A DNA stretch of 64,000 bases, from the IMG/VR virus record IMGVR_UViG_3300032782_000005, positions 1 through 64,000 of that record. The stretch is one strand, 5' to 3'. Every line of letters starts with the position of its first letter. The stretch's first letter is position 1. Below the pieces are notes generated by a model. The model worked only from the letters and a program-made list of their open reading frames with translations, did not search any database and had not been told where the DNA came from. Below are positions 40,219 to 47,032 of this stretch, one piece after another. The translations under genes and the position numbers were made by a program. This stretch comes from a virus.

Positions 40219-41618
40219 AGCGACTCCTCTATCTTCTGCCTATTCTGTTCGGCCTCGCCGCCGTGGCATCTATCCCGGCCGCCGATCCGCCGGACGCGCC
40301 GCCGGCGCCGGTTCACCATCCGCGCGGCTACAAACCTCTTCTCGCCGAGCAGGCCAAGGCCCTTCATGACGCCGCCTTCAAACGCCACGGATATCTGATG
40401 GCGTGGTTGGCCAAGCGTGCAACCCCGCCGGCCGTGTTCGACGCCGTCACGCAGGGATGGGTGCAGCCGATCGTGGATCAAGGCCAGTGCGGGGATTGCT
40501 ACGGGGTAAGTGCATCCGACGCGGTGACGGGCAGTTTCATCAAGGCCGGCTGGGGAAAGAACGACGGCAGTTTCAAGCTGAGCGACCAGTACGGCCTCGA
40601 CTGCGGCATGTACGAGGGAGGCTGCAACGGCGGCGACGAGGCCCAGGTGATCGACGCATACAAATCGAAGGGAGGCCCAGCCGAGCACTACGTCGATGCC
40701 AGCGGCAAGGCCGTTTCGGACTATGGCCCTTACACGGCAAACCCCGGCTCGTGCAAGCTAAAGGCCGGTGCGAAACTGTGGCAGGTTCAGGATTGGGGTT
40801 ATGTCGCGGGAGATCAGGGACAGGGGCCGGCGTCGCTGGCGGCGTACAAGGCCGCCCTGATGCAATACGGCCAGCTATCCATCGCCCTCGACGCCTCCAG
40901 TTTCGACAATTACAACAGCGGCGTCATCACGAACCTCGGCAACTCCATCGATCATGCGATTACCTGCGTGGGGTGGGACGATACTAAGCAGGCCCTTCAC
41001 TGCCGCAACAACTGGGGAACGTCGTGGGGCGAGCAAGGCTACTGCTGGATCAGCTACAAGGCAGTTCCGCAGATCGTGGAACCGATCTGGATTCTGGCTC
41101 CGGCCGTGACGCCTCCGCCAGTGCCGCCGCCTCCGGGGCCGACACCACCGCCGACGCCCAGCGGCAACCTCTACACCATGACGACCGATCCGACGACGGG
41201 GGTTATCAGCTTCACGCCGACCACGACGCCGACGCCGGCCGGGAGCGTCACGCTGACGCCGGATCAGGTGAAGCAATTGCAGCAATGGTTGGGTGGGCAG
41301 AACAAGGAGGCGCCTCTGCCGCCGCCTGAGCAGAAGAAGCCTGCCAAGCCGATGCCTCCGCCCGAGCCGCCGGAGTCGTTGGAATGGCGTCGGCCGCGCG
41401 ACCCCAGCATCACCAACGCGGCGGAGTTGTGGAGTCCGACGGCTCTCCGAGGTGAATGGATCACGCATCCCGGTGTGTATCTGCCTCGCCGGGGCGACGG
41501 CTGGGGCGAGGCATCTGAACCTCCCATCCCACCACCCGATAGTCGATGGGACCACAACCATTCGTATGTTTGGCAGACGCCGGGAGGACGCATCCCGGTG
41601 TCGGAGTTGAGACCTTAA
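40215..41618 (+). CDS. Secreted papain-like (C1A) cysteine protease
   Basis: 467 residues. MKRLLYLLPILFGLAAVASIPAA is a signal peptide. The C1A triad is complete: Cys95 in VDQGQCGDCYG, His247 in SIDHAITCVGW, Asn265 in CRNNWGTSWGEQGYCWISY; the oxyanion Gln is in DQGQ. A Pro-rich linker (about 296-315) leads to an extra C-terminal part with PPEQKKPAKP repeats. The protease would act outside the cytoplasm. It follows the holin candidates, so cutting the proteinaceous envelope of a planctomycete host is a reasonable, untested idea. Confidence 0.85.
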   Translation: MKRLLYLLPILFGLAAVASIPAADPPDAPPAPVHHPRGYKPLLAEQAKALHDAAFKRHGYLMAWLAKRATPPAVFDAVTQGWVQPIVDQGQCGDCYGVSASDAVTGSFIKAGWGKNDGSFKLSDQYGLDCGMYEGGCNGGDEAQVIDAYKSKGGPAEHYVDASGKAVSDYGPYTANPGSCKLKAGAKLWQVQDWGYVAGDQGQGPASLAAYKAALMQYGQLSIALDASSFDNYNSGVITNLGNSIDHAITCVGWDDTKQALHCRNNWGTSWGEQGYCWISYKAVPQIVEPIWILAPAVTPPPVPPPPGPTPPPTPSGNLYTMTTDPTTGVISFTPTTTPTPAGSVTLTPDQVKQLQQWLGGQNKEAPLPPPEQKKPAKPMPPPEPPESLEWRRPRDPSITNAAELWSPTALRGEWITHPGVYLPRRGDGWGEASEPPIPPPDSRWDHNHSYVWQTPGGRIPVSELRP

Positions 41619-41623
41619 CGTAT

Positions 41624-41731
41624 TTCGGCGGCTGCGGCCGAATCCGCATCCAGGGAAGCGGCTTCGACTCGCACGGGCAACTGTGCGGGCGGCAGAAAAC
41701 TCGAAGGAAACCTGATCGGCCAGCCGCCGAA
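41624..41731 (+). ncRNA. Candidate structured RNA (long-range 11-bp stem)
   Basis: TTCGGCGGCTG (41624-41634) pairs perfectly with CAGCCGCCGAA (41721-41731). Inside are GAAG/CTTC and CGCAC/GTGCG hairpins. It lies in a 150-bp gap after the protease gene and before a small membrane-associated gene. It matches no RNA family I know; it could also be a mobile-element inverted repeat. Confidence 0.4.
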
Positions 41732-41768
41732 CCTTACACCTTCGCCCCTCTCACGGGAGACCTGTTTC

Positions 41769-41981
41769 ATGAGTCTGCTTCTGAAAATCCTGGCCCTGCT
41801 GTCGCAGCTCCAAAACCTCCAGCTGGTGCAGGACATTGAACAGTGCGTCATCACCAACACGTCGGCCGCCGCGATCTGGGCGTGCATCCTCGGCAAGCTG
41901 AACGGCCATCCAACCGTGACGGCGCACGACATGGCCCACATCGAGGCGGCGAAGACGTTGGCGACTGCGGCGAAGCTGTAA
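41769..41981 (+). CDS. Small Ala/Leu-rich protein, 70 aa
   Basis: Starts MSLLLKILALLSQLQNLQL, a hydrophobic amphipathic helix, and continues Ala-rich (NTSAAAIWACILGKL, AHIEAAKTLATAAKL). Could be membrane-associated. Located between the structured element and a 40-residue membrane protein. Function unknown. Confidence 0.5.
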   Translation: MSLLLKILALLSQLQNLQLVQDIEQCVITNTSAAAIWACILGKLNGHPTVTAHDMAHIEAAKTLATAAKL

Positions 41982-42013
41982 CCGCCGATGTTTGACCACG
42001 AGGAGGGCGTGCC

Positions 42014-42136
42014 GTGTGGCAGCGCATCCAAAACTCCATCACGACCGTCCTCCTCGTGCTGTTCGGCGTCTTCATGATCGTGGGCGACTGGCTCGCCCGC
42101 AGCCTCGGATATGATCCGTGGAAGGGGAAAAAATGA
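42014..42136 (+). CDS. Tiny membrane protein, 40 aa
   Basis: GTG start seven bases after GAGGAGG. One TM segment (TTVLLVLFGVFMIVGDWLA) with a short tail ending PWKGKK. Its stop overlaps the next start (ATGA). Size and topology resemble small holins or antiholins, but this is inference. Confidence 0.6.
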   Translation: MWQRIQNSITTVLLVLFGVFMIVGDWLARSLGYDPWKGKK

Positions 42137-42468
42137 GCGCTCCTACCGTGCAACTCAGAGGCGTCTGGCTACGGCGTGAAGGAAATTACGCCGTGGTAGA
42201 GGCATGGATGCCGGACGGCAGTTATCGGGAGATTATCCGCGAGCCGCTTGACTCGCCATTTTCCCATTGCGTTCACGCGGGCGGCATCAAAACGAGCCGG
42301 GTTGTCCGATCCACTTGCGCCGACTGCGGCGCGACCTTCGTTGGTTGGCCTCCGGGCCTTTGCTCCGCGTGCGCCCAGAAGGCATACGACACTACCGAAC
42401 CTGTTCCGATGTCCGAGAAGCGGATTCAGGAGATCGTTGACTACGCCGTGAGCAAGGAGCATTCATGA
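42133..42468 (+). CDS. Zinc-finger-like protein, 111 aa
   Basis: ATGA overlap with the membrane protein. The middle has STCADCGATFVGWPPGLCSACAQK, two CxxC pairs forming a zinc ribbon; the N-terminal part is a beta domain (GNYAVVEAWMPDGSYREII). C-terminal helix follows. Role unknown; small zinc ribbons are frequent here. Confidence 0.6.
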   Translation: MSAPTVQLRGVWLRREGNYAVVEAWMPDGSYREIIREPLDSPFSHCVHAGGIKTSRVVRSTCADCGATFVGWPPGLCSACAQKAYDTTEPVPMSEKRIQEIVDYAVSKEHS

Positions 42469-43136
42469 GCAAGATTCTAATCGCCATCGTCCTCTTGTCC
42501 GCCGCCCTCCCTTCGGCCCGCGCCGACTCACTCTCCGACGCGCTATACGCCGTGGAGGTCCGGGGCGTCCACTACTTCAACGCGGGCGACGTGGCGACGT
42601 GCAGGAGCGAGTACCACGCGGCCCTCGAGGTCGCCGGCCCGAAGCTGCCGCCCGATCTCCAAGCCGTGGTCGCCGACGCCCTGGCCCGTGAGCAGGGTGA
42701 GCCGACCGATGAGGATGCCGCGTTCTTGTTGCGGGCGACGATTGACAAAGTGCGGAAGGGGCTGAAGGCTCCTATCATCCACCTCGACGCGACCCCGCTC
42801 AAAACCACCTGCCTCTGTCAGCAGGGCGGGCAATGCTTGTGCTTGCAGGCCGGTCTCGCTTGTCATTGCAACTCGGCTCACTCGCACGTGTTCACGTCGG
42901 CCCGTTACCGCTGGTCCATACATGGCGATTGGGCCGAACTGATCGACGCGGGGACGGGCAAGCAGGTTGGCGGGCTTATGTTCGACACGGGGCACTTTTT
43001 CCCCTACGTCGATGGCGTCTGGGGCGCGGCGTGCGAGCCGCCGATTGCGGCGCCGGCCAAGCCGCAGGTCAGCGTGGCCGCACCAATGCCAGTCATGACA
43101 ATGCGGAGCGTGCGCGGGTGTGCGTCGGGGACGTGA
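42465..43136 (+). CDS. Exported Cys-rich protein, 223 aa
   Basis: Signal peptide MSKILIAIVLLSAALPSARA. The following 80 residues form a helical Ala-rich domain (AVEVRGVHYFNAGDVATCRSEY), as in planctomycete exported proteins. Then comes a Cys cluster TTCLCQQGGQCLCLQAGLACHC that may be disulfide-bonded or bind metal, then a beta part (WSIHGDWAELIDAGTGKQVGG). Exported to the periplasm or cell surface; role unknown. Confidence 0.65.
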   Translation: MSKILIAIVLLSAALPSARADSLSDALYAVEVRGVHYFNAGDVATCRSEYHAALEVAGPKLPPDLQAVVADALAREQGEPTDEDAAFLLRATIDKVRKGLKAPIIHLDATPLKTTCLCQQGGQCLCLQAGLACHCNSAHSHVFTSARYRWSIHGDWAELIDAGTGKQVGGLMFDTGHFFPYVDGVWGAACEPPIAAPAKPQVSVAAPMPVMTMRSVRGCASGT

Positions 43137-43175
43137 AGGTGAACCAAGAGCCCCCGTGCGGGGCTGGAGGGAACG

Positions 43176-43289
43176 ATGATCCTAACCCCCAACTACGCCA
43201 TGTCGCCCTTCTTCTGGCTCTCCGGCGGCCCGTGGAGCTGCTGGCACAGCGAACCGCCGCGAAGGATGATGGTGAAGGGAAGGCCATGA
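43176..43289 (+). CDS. Tiny Trp/Pro-rich protein, 37 aa
   Basis: Starts six bases after GGAGGG and ends in ATGA overlap with the next gene. Sequence MILTPNYAMSPFFWLSGGPW then CWHSEPPRRMM. No known family; the coupling signals are the main support. Confidence 0.45.
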   Translation: MILTPNYAMSPFFWLSGGPWSCWHSEPPRRMMVKGRP

Positions 43290-43507
43290 GAAGCCACAAG
43301 TGTGAACAGTGCGGCGAGTTCTTCACGGCGCTAGATTCACCTCGCCTGTGTCCGGCGTGCGAGGAATATGAGGCGCTCATAGCTGACGATCTTCCCGAAT
43401 TGACCGATGAGGAGCGAGTCGCCATGAACTCGCTGCCGCCTGAGTTTGTGGAGCGAATTCTGCGAGGCGAGCGGCCTTTAACCGATCCAAAGACGTTTGC
43501 GAACTGA
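43286..43507 (+). CDS. Zinc-ribbon protein, 73 aa
   Basis: ATGA overlap. HKCEQCGEFFTALDSPRLCPACEEYE is a two-pair zinc ribbon of the type used to bind nucleic acid. The C-terminal half is acidic and helical. Possible regulator; unknown target. Confidence 0.6.
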   Translation: MRSHKCEQCGEFFTALDSPRLCPACEEYEALIADDLPELTDEERVAMNSLPPEFVERILRGERPLTDPKTFAN

Positions 43508-43534
43508 TTCGCCCCCTACTCATGGAGGTCCGAA

Positions 43535-43771
43535 ATGAAAACCCTTGTGTCCGCCGCCCTCGCCCTCTGTCTGCTGTGTCTCGTGGCCTGCTTCGCGCGA
43601 GCCGACTGCCGCAACGGCTCCTGCTCTGCTCCGCCGACGTACACCTACGTCCAGACCAGCGGTGTCGTGGTGCAGGTCACGACCTCGGCTCCAGTTGGAT
43701 TTCGTCAGCGTCACCTGCAACGCCGCATCGACCGGCTGAATCGGCGGGCGGTGCGAGTGGCGGCGAGGTAA
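43535..43771 (+). CDS. Small exported protein, 78 aa
   Basis: Signal peptide KTLVSAALALCLLCLVACFARA; mature part begins DCRNGSCSAPPTYTYVQTSG and ends with a basic helix (RQRHLQRRIDRLNRRAVRVAAR). GGAGG lies ten bases before the ATG. The last gene before the palindrome-bearing gap. Role unknown. Confidence 0.55.
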   Translation: MKTLVSAALALCLLCLVACFARADCRNGSCSAPPTYTYVQTSGVVVQVTTSAPVGFRQRHLQRRIDRLNRRAVRVAAR

Positions 43772-43871
43772 GGATGATCTTTCGGGGTGGGGTCGCAAAA
43801 ACCTCGTGGGAGCGACAACGTGTCGTAGGATTCTTTCCCATTGAACGAGGCTGGGTGCCCCGCCCCGATTC

Positions 43872-43893
43872 CTACTGGTAAAATTACCAGTAG
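43872..43893 (-). repeat. 22-bp palindromic repeat, intergenic copy
   Basis: Perfect arms around AA (+ strand). The AATTTT flank is on the minus side, so it is inverted relative to 34507. It lies 75 bp upstream of the RHH gene. The gap 43772-43967 also holds the next promoter and nothing else recognised. Confidence 0.95.
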
Positions 43894-43932
43894 AAAATTA
43901 TCCCCTCTCATTTATAGCACATCAAGCTCCTC

Positions 43933-43960
43933 TTGCCTGCATCTACCAGGACGCTATCAT
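43933..43960 (+). promoter_or_regulatory. Sigma70-like promoter, leaderless type
   Basis: TTGCCT (43933-43938), 16-bp spacer, TATCAT (43955-43960), then seven bases to the ATG at 43968. No ribosome site is present. It lies downstream of the palindrome, which could therefore act as an upstream operator. Confidence 0.55.
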
Positions 43961-43967
43961 GTAACGC

Positions 43968-44162
43968 ATGGACGCCACCAATCTGCGACCGACAAGCTTC
44001 CGCTTCGACCCTAAGTTTCTGGCCGAGCTAAAAGAACTGACTGATCTGTTGAGCAGCGGGGACGCCGGGCGTCTGACGCGCACGCAGGTCATCAGGGTTG
44101 CGGTCAGGCGACAACTCGATTTCGAGAAAGCCCGAAGGAAAAATTTCTCAAAATCGGATTGA
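43968..44162 (+). CDS. Ribbon-helix-helix-type DNA-binding protein, 64 aa
   Basis: SFRFDPKFLAELKELTDLL (beta strand then helix) and LTRTQVIRVAVRRQLDFEKAR (second helix) match the RHH/CopG repressor pattern. These proteins dimerise and bind inverted repeats. The gene is flanked by a perfect palindromic repeat upstream and a TTCGCTA/TAGCGAA repeat right after its stop, so it may control itself and the elements elsewhere. Leaderless-type start. Confidence 0.7.
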   Translation: MDATNLRPTSFRFDPKFLAELKELTDLLSSGDAGRLTRTQVIRVAVRRQLDFEKARRKNFSKSD

Positions 44163-44184
44163 CATTTCGCTATGCGGTAGCGAA
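44159..44184 (+). promoter_or_regulatory. -35-like TTGACA with inverted-repeat operator
   Basis: TTGACA (44159-44164) is followed by TTCGCTA (44166-44172), five bases, and TAGCGAA (44178-44184). The repeat would sit between the -35 and a weak -10 (GAAGAT, 44182-44187), an ideal place for a repressor such as the RHH protein. The -10 is weak, so confidence is limited. Confidence 0.45.
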
Positions 44185-44223
44185 GATGAGGATGTGGACG
44201 GAAGGCTCAACAAAGGAGACGCA

Positions 44224-44400
44224 ATGTTTCAGGGCTTTTTCGCCTGGCTCCGCAACCGCGTCAAGCAGGCGGTCGTGGCCGGCGTGCAGGAGGCGATGGA
44301 CGAACTGGCGACGGCGAAGGTGCAGGACGCGCCCGCCGAGCCGCAGTTGTTGACGTTCAAGGAGTCGGAAACGCCGGCCAAGCGCCGCAAGGCCGAGTGA
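44224..44400 (+). CDS. Small helical protein, 58 aa
   Basis: ATG seven bases after AAAGGAG. MFQGFFAWLRNRVKQAVVAG is an amphipathic helix; the rest is charged and ends in a Lys/Arg tail. No known family. It begins a set of small replication-region genes. Confidence 0.5.
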   Translation: MFQGFFAWLRNRVKQAVVAGVQEAMDELATAKVQDAPAEPQLLTFKESETPAKRRKAE

Positions 44401-44423
44401 TCGTCCCAAAGGGAGGACGGGCG

Positions 44424-44579
44424 ATGTATTACATGTACGACGACGGGCAGTACATCATCTGCACACGTCTAGCGCCGCAAACGGCGCGAGCGGCGCAGGA
44501 TTGTCTTGCGGGGCCACTCACACTGGAGCAGGCCCGCGAATGGGCTTCTGCGGAAGAACGGTCGGTTATTTGGCGCTGA
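44424..44579 (+). CDS. Small protein, 51 aa
   Basis: ATG after GGGAGGACGGGCG. Starts MYYMYDDGQYIICTRLAPQT and ends EWASAEERSVIWR. An in-frame GTG at 44397 is an alternative start. Compact and soluble; unknown role. Confidence 0.45.
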   Translation: MYYMYDDGQYIICTRLAPQTARAAQDCLAGPLTLEQAREWASAEERSVIWR

Positions 44580-44603
44580 CGCACACAAGCAAAGGGGAAC
44601 GCA

Positions 44604-45044
44604 ATGCCTCTCACCAAGTACCAAGAAGACGAACGTATTCGCTGGCTCGACAGCCTGCGAGCCATGATCGAGTACGCCGAGGCGCATCCAGAGATGCCCG
44701 CGCCGGCGTGCTGGGACATGGCAAGCTTCTTCCCGAAAACGCGGGAGGAAATGGCCGAAGTCGCCCGTTATCACGCTCCGGTCGAAAAGGTTTTCTCCGG
44801 TCCACTTGAGGATGACTGGTTCTATATCAGGAAGAAAATCGGTGGCATCCAGCTTCGGTTCAATATGAGACGTGGAGAGGTCTGCACGAAGGTTCCGACT
44901 GGCGTGAAGAAACTGACCGTTCCCGCCGAGCCGGCCAAACCCGCGCGTGAAATTGAAATCGAACAGTACGAGTGGCGGTGCGACGCCATCCTCGCTCCGA
45001 GCGGCGAAGATGCGACGCCGGTTCCGGCCGAACACGCCATTTGA
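44604..45044 (+). CDS. Hypothetical protein, 146 aa
   Basis: ATG after GGGGAACGC. The N-terminal half is helical with Trp (RIRWLDSLRAMIEYAEAHPEM, FFPKTREEMAEVAR). The C-terminal half is beta-like (FYIRKKIGGIQLRFNMRRGEVCTKV). The VRRGEVC-type strand pattern and length occur in phage accessory proteins, but I cannot name a family. Confidence 0.5.
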   Translation: MPLTKYQEDERIRWLDSLRAMIEYAEAHPEMPAPACWDMASFFPKTREEMAEVARYHAPVEKVFSGPLEDDWFYIRKKIGGIQLRFNMRRGEVCTKVPTGVKKLTVPAEPAKPAREIEIEQYEWRCDAILAPSGEDATPVPAEHAI

Positions 45045-45059
45045 TGGAGCATCGCCGCC

Positions 45060-45413
45060 ATGCGCATCCTCGAAAACCGCTTTGATATCGAAGTCGAGAC
45101 GTGGGACGACCCAGGAGACTATCCAAACGCGCTCGCCGCCGGACCGCTGCCGTCTTACCAGTATGTCTGCGAAGTGCCAGGTCGGCTGATAGTCCAACTG
45201 GAGTTTGGCGATGACGATCCGGGCGAGGAGGCGGTGGAGATCGCACAAGAACACGCCGACTTGCCCGATGGCGTCACGGTCACGAAATGGGACATGCAGC
45301 GCGACGGCGACAAACTGACCTTCGAGGTCGCGGACTTCGAGGCAGAACGGCCAGAGCGGGAAGGCCCGGACCCGGACGAGTTGCGCGATGCGTGGCTGGA
45401 TCGGAATTACTGA
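45060..45413 (+). CDS. Hypothetical acidic protein, 117 aa
   Basis: Fifteen bases after the previous stop. Acidic, alternating strands (FDIEVETWDDPGDYPNALAAG, GRLIVQLEFGDDDPGEEAVEI, KLTFEVADFEAERPEREG). May be a small barrel or an anti-restriction-like acidic mimic, but the latter is only a guess from charge. It ends eight bases before the tRNA-like element. Confidence 0.45.
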   Translation: MRILENRFDIEVETWDDPGDYPNALAAGPLPSYQYVCEVPGRLIVQLEFGDDDPGEEAVEIAQEHADLPDGVTVTKWDMQRDGDKLTFEVADFEAERPEREGPDPDELRDAWLDRNY

Positions 45414-45421
45414 GGCAAGTT

Positions 45422-45508
45422 GGGAGCAATCACCGCAGTACAGGGTCAAAGGCTGCGACGGGATCGGGCATAACGTCCCGGAAGCGGGTTCGAGCCCCGC
45501 TGCTCCCC
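45422..45508 (+). tRNA. tRNA-like element with an aberrant anticodon arm
   Basis: Acceptor arms GGGAGCA (45422-45428) and TGCTCCC (45501-45507) pair perfectly. The T arm is textbook (GCGGG, TTCGAGC, CCCGC; 45484-45500). A D-like stem CGCAG/CTGCG (45434-45438/45453-45457) has a 14-nt loop. The anticodon-like stem CGGGA/TCCCG (45459-45463/45476-45480) has a 12-nt loop which can shrink to GGCATAA, containing CAT but with no U before it. CCA is not encoded. Either a degenerate tRNA, an intron-containing or specialised one, or a tRNA mimic. Confidence 0.55.
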
Positions 45509-45510
45509 CT

Positions 45511-45664
45511 GAATGCGTCTGCGGCGTGGAAGGACACGCAAAACTGTTCGCCGGGAAGCCGAATAGGAATCGAGGCGGCGAACCTGGACCTTTAGCTGCG
45601 TGGGCTATTTCCTCGATACCTAGACCCGGCGGCAGCCGGTACTCAAGCCCGGCCGGACGCATTC
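45511..45664 (+). ncRNA. Candidate structured RNA next to the tRNA-like element
   Basis: GAATGCGT (45511-45518) pairs with ACGCATTC (45657-45664). Within it: GCGTG/CACGC (45524-45539), GTTCGCC/GGCGAAC (45546-45583) and CCGGC/GCCGG (45626-45639); the last GCCGG can instead pair with a second CCGGC at 45649. This switch-like option and the closed outer stem suggest a folded RNA or the 5' control region of the ERF gene, which starts 21 bases later. Confidence 0.5.
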
Positions 45665-45684
45665 ACAAACCAAGGGAGACACAA

Positions 45685-46395
45685 ATGTCCACGGCCATCG
45701 AGCCGTCCGCAATCACGCCGCTTTCCATCCTCCATGAAGCGATGGAGCGAGGCGTCAGTCCCGACCATCTGGAACGCCTTCTAGACTTGCAGGAGCGGTG
45801 GGAGAAGAACCGCGCCGCCGAGGCGTTCGCCACCGCGATCACCGGCTTTCAAGCCGAGTGCCCGACCGTCTTCAAGTCGCGTCAGGCAGGCAAGGAAGGC
45901 GACAAGATGCGGTACAAGTTCGCCTCTTTTGACGACGTGATGCAGCAGGCGGCGCCGCTCCTCTCGAAGTGGAAGATCGCCGTCTCCTTCCGCACCGAGC
46001 AGGCCCAGGCCGCCCTCAAGGTCATCTGCCGCGTCCGGGTCGGCATCCACTACGAGGATCACGAGTTCACGACGCCCATCCCGGCCATGTCCGTCAACGA
46101 CACGCAGAAGTTCGGGGCGGCCCTGTCCTACGCCAAGCGCTACTGTTTCTGCGCCGCCCTGAACATCGTGACGACCGACCGCGACACGGACGCCGCCGGC
46201 CTGATGGAGATGATCGGCGGCGACGAGATCGCCGTCATCAACGGCCTTCTGGAGAAGCATGGACGCGAGTTGGACGCCTTTCTGGCGTGGGCGAGCAAGG
46301 CGGCCGGCTTCGAGATCGAGTCGCTGGATAAGTTGCCCAAGGCGATTTACGCCAAGGCCGTTGACGTGCTGAGCCGCGCGGCGAGGAGGGCATAA
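45685..46395 (+). CDS. erf-like: ERF-family single-strand annealing protein
   Basis: 236 residues, AGGGAG upstream of the ATG. GFQAECPTVFKSRQAGKEG, YKFASFDDVMQQAAPLLSKW and GAALSYAKRYCFCAALNIVTTDRDTDAA are the conserved segments of ERF recombinases, which anneal single strands during phage recombination and circularisation. It partners with the YqaJ exonuclease at 47029; an HNH gene lies between them. Confident family call. Confidence 0.9.
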   Translation: MSTAIEPSAITPLSILHEAMERGVSPDHLERLLDLQERWEKNRAAEAFATAITGFQAECPTVFKSRQAGKEGDKMRYKFASFDDVMQQAAPLLSKWKIAVSFRTEQAQAALKVICRVRVGIHYEDHEFTTPIPAMSVNDTQKFGAALSYAKRYCFCAALNIVTTDRDTDAAGLMEMIGGDEIAVINGLLEKHGRELDAFLAWASKAAGFEIESLDKLPKAIYAKAVDVLSRAARRA

Positions 46396-46410
46396 ATTCA
46401 TAGAATGGTA

Positions 46411-46438
46411 GAGCCGGATGGCTGGAACCACCCGGCTC
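46411..46438 (+). promoter_or_regulatory. Hairpin leader of HNH gene 3
   Basis: GAGCCGG (46411-46417) and CCGGCTC (46432-46438) around a 14-nt loop, preceded by TAGAAT (46401). The spacer to the ATG is 30 nt, with AACACA, AACC and AGGAG. Shares its plan with 6555 and 34564. Confidence 0.65.
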
Positions 46439-46468
46439 ACGAACACAACCCGCTGTCAGGAGCGAGTC

Positions 46469-47032
46469 ATGTCCGAAAGCCATTCTACCGAAACTTGGCG
46501 TCCGGTCGTCGGTTACGAAGGCTTCTACGAGGTCTCAGATCGCGGCCGCATTCGCGGCGTGGACAGGTTGGTTGGGAGCAAAATACCCGGAACACTCAAG
46601 CCGTGGAAAGGAAAGATTTTGGCTCCTGGCGTCACAGAGACGGGACGCCTGCGCATAAGGCTGATGAAGTATGGTAAATCGAAAATGGAATTCGTTCATC
46701 GTCTCGTTCTTCTCGCTTTCGTTGGCCCATGCCCAGAAGGAATGGAAGCGTGCCATGATCCAGACCCAGACCCAAGCAATTGCCGACTCAATAATCTCCG
46801 CTGGGACACGCATATTGCGAACAAAGTGGATCAAATGCGCCATGGAAGGGGAACGAGTGGTGAGCGTCATGGCATGGCAAAACTGACGACGGTACAGGTT
46901 GAAGTAATCCGTCGGGAATACAGAAGGACGCATTACCATCGGTCTAATGCAAAGGAATTAGCAGCCCGCTATGGAGTTACGGTTGATATGGTGGGCCGCA
47001 TTCTAAGAGGCGATAACTGGCGAAAAACATGA
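46469..47032 (+). CDS. NUMOD4/HNH homing endonuclease
   Basis: 187 residues. ETWRPVVGYEGFYEVSDRGRIRGVDR is a NUMOD4 motif. FVHRLVLLAFVGPCPEGMEACHDP is the HNH histidine region and NCRLNNLRWDTHIANKVDQ holds the asparagines. The C-terminus (KELAARYGVTVDMVGRILRG) is a small DNA-binding helix-turn-helix. It is inserted between the ERF and YqaJ genes and is A/T-richer than they are, typical of homing genes that jump into phage recombination modules. Confidence 0.9.
   Translation: MSESHSTETWRPVVGYEGFYEVSDRGRIRGVDRLVGSKIPGTLKPWKGKILAPGVTETGRLRIRLMKYGKSKMEFVHRLVLLAFVGPCPEGMEACHDPDPDPSNCRLNNLRWDTHIANKVDQMRHGRGTSGERHGMAKLTTVQVEVIRREYRRTHYHRSNAKELAARYGVTVDMVGRILRGDNWRKT

Noticed and set aside
41546-41839. 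Open frame of 97 codons across the structured region
   Set aside because: Overlaps the protease end and the structured element; no start signal and no domain.
45511-45664. Second tRNA or tmRNA
   Set aside because: The T-loop-like segment has nine bases, no CCA end and no tag frame; only a general structured RNA can be claimed.
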